Source: Maricaulis sp039978735 (GTDB lineage: Bacteria > Pseudomonadota > Alphaproteobacteria > Caulobacterales > Maricaulaceae). Taken from it: 64,000 bases of DNA. The position numbers and the translations under genes are program-made. The stretch is from the NCBI RefSeq assembly GCF_039978735.1, contig NZ_JBDWAS010000048.1, positions 4,571 through 68,570 of the forward strand, written 5' to 3'. This document shows, in pieces, positions 55,453 to 62,773 of the stretch. A model generated the notes under the pieces. It searched no databases, was not told the DNA's origin, and saw only the letters and a program-made list of their open reading frames with translations. Numbering within the stretch: the first letter of the stretch is position 1; every line of letters begins with the position of its first letter.

Positions 55453-55896
55453 TCAGCCCTCGACGCTTTCCAGCCGGTCGACGACGACCAGCCAGCGCTC
55501 CAGGGCTTCGCGGATACGGGTACGGTCATAATCCATCGTGACGATCTCGAATACCTGCCCGGTCTCGCGATCCATCAGCACGAGGAAACCGGTGCGGCCG
55601 GCCAGCTCGTCATAAAGCGGTGCGATGCCTTCTTCCTCGGCCAGACCGCGCAGAGCGTCGCGCTGGCCCCAGGTGAAGTTGAACCGCACCCAGCCGATCG
55701 GTTCACCGGCCATCTCCTCGCGCACATCCTCGACCCGCGGTTCCAGCACGCGGCAGGCGCCGCACCAGGATGAGCGGAACATCGCGGCCACCAGGCGCGG
55801 CTCTTCCGCCGGAGCTGCCTCGTCCCAGGCGGCCCGCACGAAATTGGGTCCAAGAAACAGGGCCAGTCCGGCCAGCACGGCAGCAATCAGTCGCAT
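55453..55896 (-). CDS. Thioredoxin-fold periplasmic protein
   Basis: A 147-residue exported protein (signal MRLIAAVLAGLALFLGPNFVRA) with a thioredoxin domain: LVAAMFRSSWCGACRVLEPRVEDV (active WCGAC; CxxC), then WVRFNFTWGQRDAL and GRTGFLVLMDRETGQVFEIVTM. A reductant or disulfide role in the periplasm is likely. The cis-Pro loop is not obvious, since the C-terminal half is divergent. It stands between the zeta-subunit and PNPOx-like genes. Confidence 0.8.
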   Translation of the reverse strand: MRLIAAVLAGLALFLGPNFVRAAWDEAAPAEEPRLVAAMFRSSWCGACRVLEPRVEDVREEMAGEPIGWVRFNFTWGQRDALRGLAEEEGIAPLYDELAGRTGFLVLMDRETGQVFEIVTMDYDRTRIREALERWLVVVDRLESVEG

Positions 55897-55971
55897 ATCG
55901 ATCTTCCTCCAGGACGACCCGTTTAGCCGCGGCGTCCCCGGCGGTCACTGCACGAAGCGATCACGCTGGCG

Positions 55972-56532
55972 TCATTCCGCAGCATCCGGCTTTACCAGGC
56001 CCGGCAGGCCGTCAATCGACTCGGCATTGCCGGTATAGCGGCGTTCGCGCCAGACCTCGTCGGTACGGTGCTCGTTATAGCGGATCAGCTGGTCGCGCTC
56101 GCCCTTGAAATCGTAGAAGGGCACGCCCCAGCCGCAACTGTCGGCGATGCGGTGGATCTTCGCGGTGATGATCGCGCGTACTTTGGGGAAGTCCGGGAAG
56201 AGGGCCTTCTTCTCTGCAAAGCCCGGATCGTCGAAACAGGTCGCTTCGCCCGTGCCGTAGAGGCGCAATATGTTCGCTGCGCCCTCGAAGGCGCAGAACA
56301 TGAAGGTGATCCGCCCGTTCTGGCGCAGATGCGCAATCGTCTCCACACCCGACCCGCCCAGATCGAGGAAAGCCACCTCGTTCGGCCCCAGTATGCGGAA
56401 ACTGTCATAGCCCTTGGGCGAGACATTCACATGCCCCTCATCCCCCGACGGCGCCGTCGCCACAAAGAACATCTTCTGCTTTTCGATGAAGGCCGTGAGG
56501 CGATCGTCGATCGAGTCGTAGAGCTTGGACAT
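55972..56532 (-). CDS. Pyridoxamine 5'-phosphate oxidase family protein
   Basis: A 186-residue FMN-binding split-barrel protein: MFFVATAPSGDEGHVNVSPKGYDSFRIL, VAFLDLGGSGVETIAHLRQNGRITFMFCAFEGAANILRLYGTGEA (in parts). These are the family's FMN-contact parts, and HxNxSPKG is typical of the PNPOx-like group. Not the true PdxH, which is longer and has a different C-terminus. Electron carrier or FMN/F420-type oxidoreductase role is unknown. Normal ATG. Confidence 0.85.
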   Translation of the reverse strand: MSKLYDSIDDRLTAFIEKQKMFFVATAPSGDEGHVNVSPKGYDSFRILGPNEVAFLDLGGSGVETIAHLRQNGRITFMFCAFEGAANILRLYGTGEATCFDDPGFAEKKALFPDFPKVRAIITAKIHRIADSCGWGVPFYDFKGERDQLIRYNEHRTDEVWRERRYTGNAESIDGLPGLVKPDAAE

Positions 56533-57049
56533 GGGGGGAATTTAGGGGGCGCGCTGCAGCGTGCAACTTACAAATCGGCCGCGGGGCGTGCTTGGTCTTG
56601 TTGTCCGAGCCCCATCAAACGTCACCCTGACGAAGGTCAGGGCCCAGTTCAAAGGACTGGATTGAGCCAGGCCTGGCACCAGCTCGCTCTATAAACTGGG
56701 TCCTGACCTTCGTCAGGATGACGGGGTAGGGGCGGTCTTTCTGAGCTTGAATGCTGTGCCAACAGCCGCAATCTTGCTGAATCCCGGCTTCAATCACCGT
56801 CACCCTGACCCCCGCCTTCGCGGGCGCAGGCTTCGGTCAGGGCCCAGTTCATAAGGCCGGGTTGAGCCAGACTTGGCACTGGATCGCTTGACGATCTGGG
56901 TCCCGCTCTCGTCGGGATGACGGGTTCAGGGCGGGCACGTTTCGTGCCCTGAAAAACCGGATACGGCGAAGTGGCTGGCATGCGCTCTATGGATGATTGC
57001 GAGCGGTACTCGCACGTCCAAGCCTGCCTCAGTCGTATCGCGAAAACGC
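56533..57049. repeat. Repeat-rich spacer before purB (no gene)
   Basis: 517 bases without a credible gene. An inverted pair GTCACCCTGACGAAGGTCAG (56621 onward) and CTGACCTTCGTCAGGATGAC (ending near 56722) forms a large hairpin-like unit, and a second unit (56799-56930) repeats the segment of the 48760-48814 block almost exactly. They belong to one dispersed repeat family in this genome. Confidence 0.7.
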
Positions 57050-58351
57050 CTACTCCCCGAACACCCGCCGGAAAATCGTGTCCACATGCTTCATGTGGTA
57101 GGCCTCGTCGAAACAGGCCTCGATCTGCTCGTTCGAGAGCAGGGCGGTGACCTCGGCGTCAGCCTTCAGGTGGTCGACCAGCATGCCGCCTTCATCCCAG
57201 GTCTTCATGCCGTTGCGCTGGACCAGGCGATAGCTCACCTCGCGGCTTGCGCCGGCCTGGGTGAGGGCCAAAAGGACGCGCTGGGAATTGTGGATGCCGC
57301 CATAGGCGTTGAGGTTTTCCGCGCAGCGGTCGGCATGGACGATCAGTTTCTCGATCATGCCGGCGGTGCGGTGCAGGGCGAAGTCCAGATGCACATTGGC
57401 GTCCGGACCGATGCCGCGCTCGACGGAGGAGTGGGAGATGTCCCGCTCGTGCCACAGCGCCACATTCTCCATCGCCGGCACCACGGCCGAGCGCACCAGG
57501 CGGGCCTGGCCGGTCAGGTTCTCCGTCAGGATCGGATTGCGCTTGTGCGGCATGGCCGACGAGCCCTTCTGGCCCGGCGAGAAATATTCCTGCGCCTCGC
57601 GCACTTCGGAGCGCTGGAGATGGCGCACCTCGATGGCGATATTCTCGATCGCCGAGGCGATCAGGCCCAGCACGGCGAAATAATTGGCGTGGCGGTCGCG
57701 CGGGATGACCTGGGTGGAGATCGGCTCCACCGTCAGGCCCATCTGTTCGGCGACATGTTCTTCCACCGCCGGATCGACATTCGCGAACGTGCCGATGGCA
57801 CCGGAAATGGCGCAGGTGGCGATCTCGTCACGCGCCCGCACCAGGCGGTCGCGATTGCGGGCAAACTCGGCATAGAAGCGCGCGAATTTCAGGCCCATCG
57901 TCGTCGGCTCGGCGTGGATGCCGTGCGAGCGGCCGATACAGGCGGTGTATTTGTGCTCTTCCGCGCGCGCCTTCAGCGCCGTCAGCACGCGGTCCATGCC
58001 CTCCAGCAACAGGTCGGCGGACTGTTTCATCTGCACGGCGAGGCAGGTGTCCAGCACGTCCGAGGAGGTCAGGCCCTGGTGGACGAAGCGGCTCTCTTCG
58101 CCGACATGCTCGGCCAGATGGGTGAGGAAGGCGATGACGTCATGCTTCACCTCGGCCTCGATCTCGTTGATCCGGTCGACGTCGAACTCGACATCCTTGG
58201 CCTTCCAGACCGCCTCGACCGCCGATTGCGGCACCACACCCAGCTCCGCCAGCTTCTCCGTCGCGTGCGCCTCGATCAGGTACCAGATCCTGTACTTGTT
58301 CTGGTCCGACCAGATGGCGGCCATTTCCGGACGGGTATAGCGGGGGATCAT
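57050..58351 (-). CDS. purB: Adenylosuccinate lyase
   Basis: PurB cleaves SAICAR and adenylosuccinate in purine synthesis; 433 residues. Fumarase/aspartase superfamily: MIPRYTRPEMAAIWSDQNKY, FVHQGLTSSDVLDTCLAVQMKQ (TSSDV signature), GRSHGIHAEPTTMGLKFA and the signature loop SSAMPHKRNPILTENLTG with the catalytic Ser and the PHKRNP motif. Normal length. It is 6 kb from purL; the region between holds purC and the acquired gene. Confidence 0.97.
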   Translation of the reverse strand: MIPRYTRPEMAAIWSDQNKYRIWYLIEAHATEKLAELGVVPQSAVEAVWKAKDVEFDVDRINEIEAEVKHDVIAFLTHLAEHVGEESRFVHQGLTSSDVLDTCLAVQMKQSADLLLEGMDRVLTALKARAEEHKYTACIGRSHGIHAEPTTMGLKFARFYAEFARNRDRLVRARDEIATCAISGAIGTFANVDPAVEEHVAEQMGLTVEPISTQVIPRDRHANYFAVLGLIASAIENIAIEVRHLQRSEVREAQEYFSPGQKGSSAMPHKRNPILTENLTGQARLVRSAVVPAMENVALWHERDISHSSVERGIGPDANVHLDFALHRTAGMIEKLIVHADRCAENLNAYGGIHNSQRVLLALTQAGASREVSYRLVQRNGMKTWDEGGMLVDHLKADAEVTALLSNEQIEACFDEAYHMKHVDTIFRRVFGE

Positions 58352-58428
58352 CGGCGGTGCTCCGTGTGCGATGTGGAGAAGCGCGGGGGATGCTCTGAAA
58401 GAGCGGGAAGGTCAAGTGTGGGGATCGA

Positions 58429-58553
58429 GGGACATGTACCTTTGGTACGTGTCCCGGGGAACTGGGGCGACAGCCTTCAGGCAGCGTCGGACGCTTCCGG
58501 CTCTTCCGGCGCCTCCTCTCTCTTCCGGGACACGTACCAAAGGTACATGTCCC
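58429..58553. repeat. REPIN 1 (inverted pair of REP palindromes)
   Basis: REP at 58429-58455: GGGACATGTACC, loop TTT, GGTACGTGTCCC. Its exact reverse complement is at 58527-58553. The 125-base inverted pair is a REPIN; the single REP is an imperfect 12-base stem with a G-T wobble. It lies between purB and the RAYT gene. Confidence 0.9.
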
Positions 58554-58639
58554 TCTGAGAAGTCTTCAAAATATATCTATGATTGAGACTCTTCTGTTTT
58601 GCTCTTATAAAGTGTAAATCTCAACCGATGGAGACCGGC

Positions 58640-59170
58640 ATGCCGCGCTCCGCCCGCATCGTCTATCCAGGCACGCCGCACCACGTCACCCAGCGCGGCA
58701 ATCGCCGGCAGCAGGTCTTCTTCAGCGACGATGATTATGCCCGCTATATCCGGTTGCTGACCGAGTCCTGCCAACAGGAAGCGGTCCAGTGCAGGGCCTA
58801 TTGCCTGATGCCCAATCACGTCCATCTCGTCCTCGTCCCGGATGATGCAGGCGGGCTGTCGAGGGCCATTGGGCGAACGCACCGGCTATACACCCAGTAC
58901 TACAATCAGGGGGCGGGCGGAGCAGGCCTCCTCTGGCAAGGCCGCTACAAGTCATCGCCGATGGATGAAGACCGCCTGTTCGCTGCCTGCCGCTACATCG
59001 AGTTCAATCCCGTGCGAGCGGGCCTGGTCGCGCGTGCCGAGGACTGGCGCTGGTCAAGCGTGCATGCTCATCTGGCGGGCCGGGATGACGATCTGGTGCG
59101 GGTCGGACCGATGCAGGATCGTGTCGCCGACTGGGAAGCCTACCTGCACGCCATCGACCCCTACGCCTAG
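58640..59170 (+). CDS. REP-associated tyrosine transposase (RAYT)
   Basis: A 176-residue single-strand transposase of the IS200/IS605-related RAYT family, thought to spread REP/REPIN elements. MPRSARIVYPGTPHHVTQRGNRRQQVF at the N-terminus, the HUH-type His pair in MPNHVHLVLVPDD, and ACRYIEFNPVRAGLV are family signatures. The ATG at 58640 has GGAGA upstream; longer frames from 58583 are also open. It is bracketed by two REPINs (58429-58553 and 59181-59289), the usual RAYT arrangement. Probably domesticated and single copy here. Confidence 0.93.
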   Translation: MPRSARIVYPGTPHHVTQRGNRRQQVFFSDDDYARYIRLLTESCQQEAVQCRAYCLMPNHVHLVLVPDDAGGLSRAIGRTHRLYTQYYNQGAGGAGLLWQGRYKSSPMDEDRLFAACRYIEFNPVRAGLVARAEDWRWSSVHAHLAGRDDDLVRVGPMQDRVADWEAYLHAIDPYA

Positions 59171-59180
59171 CGCGAACCGA

Positions 59181-59289
59181 GGGACATGTACCTTGGGTAC
59201 GTGTCCCGGCGAGTAACCGACGGCACATCGCTTCTGTCTACAGGAAAGCCCCTCGTTTTCCCGGGACACGTACCCTAGGTACATGTCCC
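59181..59289. repeat. REPIN 2 (inverted pair of REP palindromes)
   Basis: REP at 59181-59207 (loop TTG) and inverted REP at 59263-59289 (loop CTA) with the same stems as REPIN 1. It begins 11 bases after the RAYT stop and ends 8 bases before a copy of the thrC 3' end. Confidence 0.9.
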
Positions 59290-59297
59290 TCTGCGAA

Positions 59298-59357
59298 CTA
59301 CATCGCCCCCCAATCGACCTCGCTGTGCAAGTCCAGCGTGACCGCGCCATCGGACAT
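59298..59357 (-). repeat. Extra copy of the thrC 3' end (copy A)
   Basis: 60 bases matching the last 20 codons of thrC (61437-61496) at 51 of 60 positions. Read on the minus strand it encodes MSDGAVTLDLHSEVDWGAM and the TAG, 16 of 19 residues the same as thrC. Four of the seven codon changes are silent. The match ends exactly at the stop codon. It is in frame with, and 37 codons beyond, the stop of the RDD-like gene. Confidence 0.85.
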
Positions 59358-59411
59358 CGTCGGCTTCAGCCGACTGATCAGCCCGCCTTTGGCGTCGTGG
59401 GCACCGGTTCT

Positions 59412-60134
59412 TCATTCATCGTATTTGAGCTCTTCCGCGACAACGCCGGCGCTTGCATACCAGCCCGGTCTGTCGGGCGGGGAGCTCGGGAGTGTTGGTT
59501 TGTACCATCCATAGGCGTAGTCCTGCGGCAGCACCTTGTGCCGGTAGCCACGCTTCACCCACGCCCCGTAGAAGAAGACGCGAATGCTCTGGTAGAGCGG
59601 TTCACGCCAGCTCACTGGCGGGCCCGGATGGACCAGCCGATAGCGCGCGACATACTGCCCGAGCGTCTGTTTGCGTCGTCCCAGATGCCAGGCGGTGTAG
59701 GCGAGCCAGGCCGGCAGGACGAACACGTTGATGAAGCCGTGAGGACGCGCCACACCGTTCCACCACGCCGTCTGGCCGGTGTGGAGATCGTCCAGTGCCT
59801 GCAGGCCGATCTCAATGGGCAAGGCGATCGCGACCATGATTGCGGCGAAGTCGAAGATGCCGGCGATACTTCTTTGCGGGTCTTCGATGTCGCCAGCTTT
59901 CGCAACCATCGGGGCTGGCGGTTCGCTCAGGAAAACGACCACCGGTCCGCAAATCAGGGTGATGGCATTGATGTACCCGCGAACGACTTCCGGGACTCGC
60001 AGCGCATCCCGGAGCTGACCCTGGATTTCGGGCAGCGTCTCGGCCGCGGCGAGCCAGTCGAGTGCCGGAGGAAGAAGCCAGATACTGAATACGAGTACGG
60101 CCAGCGGGATGCGACCGATGTGAAGGCGCGCCAT
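59412..60134 (-). CDS. RDD-like membrane protein, cargo of the thrC 3' region
   Basis: About 240 residues with four or five helices (IPLAVLVFSIWLLPPALDWL, YINAITLICGPVVVFL, IMVAIALPIEIGLQAL, VFVLPAWLAYTAWHL). The segment GRRKQTLGQYVARYRLVHPG resembles the RDD signature of bacterial membrane proteins. ATG at 60134; the open frame runs upstream into a REP (60182-60208), which is not credible coding. It sits between two copies of the thrC 3' end. RDD is a tentative call and function is unknown. Confidence 0.6.
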   Translation of the reverse strand: MARLHIGRIPLAVLVFSIWLLPPALDWLAAAETLPEIQGQLRDALRVPEVVRGYINAITLICGPVVVFLSEPPAPMVAKAGDIEDPQRSIAGIFDFAAIMVAIALPIEIGLQALDDLHTGQTAWWNGVARPHGFINVFVLPAWLAYTAWHLGRRKQTLGQYVARYRLVHPGPPVSWREPLYQSIRVFFYGAWVKRGYRHKVLPQDYAYGWYKPTLPSSPPDRPGWYASAGVVAEELKYDE

Positions 60135-60181
60135 GCGGCGATTGTTGCGCAATTTCGCTGCAATCAAAGTCTGTTTTTCCG

Positions 60182-60208
60182 AGGACACGTACCGGAGGTA
60201 CATGTCCT
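60182..60208 (-). repeat. Solitary REP palindrome
   Basis: AGGACACGTACC, loop GGA, GGTACATGTCCT: same stem as the REPINs with outer-base changes. It lies 47 bases upstream of the RDD-like gene start. Confidence 0.8.
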
Positions 60209-60245
60209 TCTACCCAGAAGGGAAATGCCCGGGGCAAGAATGCCG

Positions 60246-60411
60246 CCTTTCCTCTCCATTTCATGGGGAGGGGGACCCGCGAAGCGGGGGAGGGGCCGCC
60301 GCGGTACGCGGCGGAAGGGTTGAGCCGAGCGTCTTTCGCGGCCTGAGGCCGCGCCCCCTTCGACCCGATGCTCCGCATCGGCCCACTTCCCCATGGAATG
60401 GGGAAGAAAGA
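60246..60411. repeat. GC-rich inverted repeat block
   Basis: Block bounded by CTCTCCATTTCATGGGGAG (about 60252) and TTCCCCATGGAATGGGGAAG (about 60387). It holds the palindrome CCGCCGCGGTACGCGGCGG and GCGGCCTGAGGCCGC. It is of the same general kind as the blocks at 48970-49110. With the solitary REP and copy B it fills the 404-base gap 60135-60538; no gene seen. Confidence 0.6.
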
Positions 60412-60413
60412 AG

Positions 60414-60472
60414 CTACATCGCCCCCAATCCTACTCGCTGTGCTTATCCAGCGCCACCGCGCCAGCCGTCAT
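60414..60472 (-). repeat. Extra copy of the thrC 3' end (copy B, decayed)
   Basis: 59 bases aligned to the thrC end (61437-61496) with 50 matches and one 1-base gap. Read on the minus strand it gives MTAGAVALDKHSE then an in-frame stop, so it is decayed. Its end again coincides with the thrC stop codon. Confidence 0.8.
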
Positions 60473-60538
60473 GACGTTTTCACCCCCTCGGGGTTGAAAC
60501 GCGCGGGCAATAATGGGCTGGGCGGAGAAGGGCGCGAA

Positions 60539-61417
60539 CTACGTGGCTGGTAGCTCGCGTTGGATAAGGCATTGCTGTAGCACAACGTTTGCTAACCTAA
60601 ATGTTTGCGCCACGTCGGAATTTTCCAGAGAAGCGCCAGCATGCACTGCGCTGCCACGGTGTTGGTACTGCTTCCGAACGAGAGGAAAAATCTTGTCGTA
60701 TTCAGACCTTTCGCTCGCCAGATATTTCGAGAGGCACCGAGAGATAGCTTTCGTTTTGTCCTGCTTGTCCGAGAGGTCAAAAAAAACTTCAAGCGCAGTC
60801 CAGACCATAATGCACCCGGCCTCTGGCGAATGAGCCCATTGAGCTGTGTCGGACAGGGTCAGAAAACGACGAAAACGTAGATCGGAAAATAGGTGTGTGG
60901 CGCTTGGTAGCATCTCTTTTAGCCATTGAATTCCTTCTTTTTCCAAGTCGCAAACACGGGTGGTGAATGCTCCGATATGCGTTTCTCCCATTTCGAAAGG
61001 GGTGATTTGGGGGGCTGGTGACGTGGTTGGAATCTCGTTGAACGAAACGGGGGAATAGAACGGGATGCGGATCGGAGCACCCAAACGGCACCGTAGAACA
61101 GTCGCGGCGAGCCATGCAGTATTCAGCGCGGCAGCTTCGTCTTGAGCTTTGCCGCTTGATACCCGTATCTGAACGCGACAGTCGAACTTGGTGCTTGCTA
61201 GCACCGGCACCCAAGGAGAGGGATGGTGCGCTTTAGCGGAAGGTGGCGGCGCATATGCAGTCATCGTGTGACCAAAAGCATCAACGTAGACGCGTTCTAG
61301 CGAAACCCCCTCGCAGATATCTTCTCGTTCGCTTCGCATTGCAGCACTGGTGATACACGCGAACAAGTTTGTTTGAACTGTGGTGGGTGGACCTGATGTT
61401 GCCAAAAGCGCCTCCAA
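60539..61417 (-). CDS. ApeA/HEPN-like protein, possible defence nuclease
   Basis: A 292-residue soluble protein of lower GC than its neighbours. The C-terminal part has MVWTALEVFFDLSDKQDKTKAIS and KIFPLVRKQYQHRGSAVHAGASLEN, the shape of an ApeA-like HEPN domain with an R-x4-H motif (RGSAVH) expected in HEPN ribonucleases. The N-terminal 200 residues are mixed alpha/beta and of unknown function. TTG start at 61417 (or 61405, with GGAGG 5 bases before). It starts about 20 bases after the thrC stop and is followed by copy B of the thrC end. HEPN call is from pattern only. Confidence 0.6.
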   Translation of the reverse strand: MEALLATSGPPTTVQTNLFACITSAAMRSEREDICEGVSLERVYVDAFGHTMTAYAPPPSAKAHHPSPWVPVLASTKFDCRVQIRVSSGKAQDEAAALNTAWLAATVLRCRLGAPIRIPFYSPVSFNEIPTTSPAPQITPFEMGETHIGAFTTRVCDLEKEGIQWLKEMLPSATHLFSDLRFRRFLTLSDTAQWAHSPEAGCIMVWTALEVFFDLSDKQDKTKAISRCLSKYLASERSEYDKIFPLVRKQYQHRGSAVHAGASLENSDVAQTFRLANVVLQQCLIQRELPAT

Positions 61418-61436
61418 TAGTGCGCTGAAGGTGGCA

Positions 61437-62660
61437 CTACATCGCCCCCCAATCCACCTCGCTGTGCCGGTCCAGCGCCACCGCCCCGTCCGGCATCTTG
61501 TACTTCAATCCCGAGCCGCAATTGAACAGCACGCACTCGGCATCGCGCGCCACCAGCCCGTCACCCATGGCCTTTTCCATGGCGGCCAGCGTCGCGGCGC
61601 CTTCGGGGCAGAGCAGCAAGCCGTCCTCGCGGGCACAGCGGGTGCGGGCCGTCTCGATCGCCGCTTCCGACACCGCCACCGCCGCGCCGCCGCTTTCACG
61701 GACGGCGTCCAGGATCAGGAAGTCGCCGATGGCCTTGGGCACGCGGATGCCCATGGCGGCGGTTTGGGCGTCGAGCCATTCCTCGGCATGGCGTTCGCCG
61801 GCCTCGAAGGCTTTCACGATAGGAGCACAGCCCTCGGCCTGGACGGCGAACATCTTGGGGCGTTCCGGGCCGATCCAGCCAAGTTTTTCCATCTCGTCGA
61901 AGGCCTTCCACATGCCGATCAGGCCGGTGCCGCCGCCGGTGGGATAGAATATCGCGTCGGGCAGTTTCCAGCCCATCTGGGCGGCCAGTTCCAGCCCCAT
62001 CGTCTTCTTGCCCTCGATCCTATAGGGCTCCTTGAGGGTGGAGACGTCGAACCAGCCCATCTCGTCCTTGCCGGCCGCAACGAGGGCGCCGCAATGATGG
62101 ATATAGCCGTTCACCTTGAAGACTTTCGCGCCCTGCAGCGCCATCTCGTCCAGATTGATCTGCGGCGTGTCCTCGGGGGCAAAGCACCAGCTCTCCATCC
62201 CCATCCGGCTGGCATAGGCCGACATGGCGGCGCCGGCATTACCGTTTGTCGGCATGGCGAGGCGCTTGATGCCGAAAGAGTGCGCCATGGCGACGGCGAG
62301 GGCGAGGCCGCGCGCCTTGAACGAGCCCGTGGGCAGGCGGCCCTCATCCTTCACCCACACCTTGCCGGTGGCGCCGGACGCCTTCGCCGTGGCGGGCACA
62401 TCGATCAGCGGCGTATCGGTCTCGCCCAGGCGGCAGATATCGTCGCTGTCATGGACCGGCAGAAGTTCGCGCCACTTCCAGAAGCCGGTGTTTCGCGCCC
62501 AGATCGCACCCCGGTCGATCTCGCCCTTCATCTTCTCCAGGTCATAGCGCGCCAGCAGCGGCTTGCCGGCATCGGAGAGATTGTGCGGCGTGTCGATCTC
62601 GTAGCGCTTGCCGGTTTCCGAGCATTCCAGATGGGTGAAGTAGAAGGCGCGATTGTGCAT
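61437..62660 (-). CDS. thrC: Threonine synthase
   Basis: PLP enzyme converting O-phosphohomoserine to threonine; 407 residues. HLECSETGKRYEIDTPHNLSDAG (in parts) is the N-terminus. KDEGRLPTGSFKARGLALAV has the PLP-binding Lys in SFKARG, PTNGNAGAAMSAYASRMGM the Asn/Gly cofactor contacts, and FYPTGGGTGLIGMWKAF the phosphate-binding Gly loop. It is nearer the plant/archaeal (type II) kind than E. coli ThrC. The last 20 codons are repeated twice downstream. Confidence 0.95.
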   Translation of the reverse strand: MHNRAFYFTHLECSETGKRYEIDTPHNLSDAGKPLLARYDLEKMKGEIDRGAIWARNTGFWKWRELLPVHDSDDICRLGETDTPLIDVPATAKASGATGKVWVKDEGRLPTGSFKARGLALAVAMAHSFGIKRLAMPTNGNAGAAMSAYASRMGMESWCFAPEDTPQINLDEMALQGAKVFKVNGYIHHCGALVAAGKDEMGWFDVSTLKEPYRIEGKKTMGLELAAQMGWKLPDAIFYPTGGGTGLIGMWKAFDEMEKLGWIGPERPKMFAVQAEGCAPIVKAFEAGERHAEEWLDAQTAAMGIRVPKAIGDFLILDAVRESGGAAVAVSEAAIETARTRCAREDGLLLCPEGAATLAAMEKAMGDGLVARDAECVLFNCGSGLKYKMPDGAVALDRHSEVDWGAM

Positions 62661-62773
62661 CTGTGTCCCCGAGGTTGCGAAGGCCGATCATAACAGGGAC
62701 GCGGGAAGCGCCCAGCGGTTCCCGCGGCGTGACAGCTGCCGGTCAGCCTGCGCTTTGTCCCGGGGCGCTGCAC

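Noticed and set aside
56993..58558. 521-codon plus-strand frame opposite purB
   Set aside because: Antisense to purB and running into REPIN 1; no start signal.
59298..59411. Read-through C-terminal extension of the RDD-like protein (37 codons in frame after TGA)
   Set aside because: Being in frame is a one-in-three chance, and the last 19 residues are explained by the thrC copy.
60135..60203. Extension of the RDD-like protein to an ATG inside the solitary REP
   Set aside because: The start would lie in a repeat and the residues added are the translation of the palindrome.
58429..60208. REP palindromes as a CRISPR array or integron attC sites
   Set aside because: Copies alternate in orientation, have no regular spacers, and no cas or integrase gene is present; REPIN fits better.
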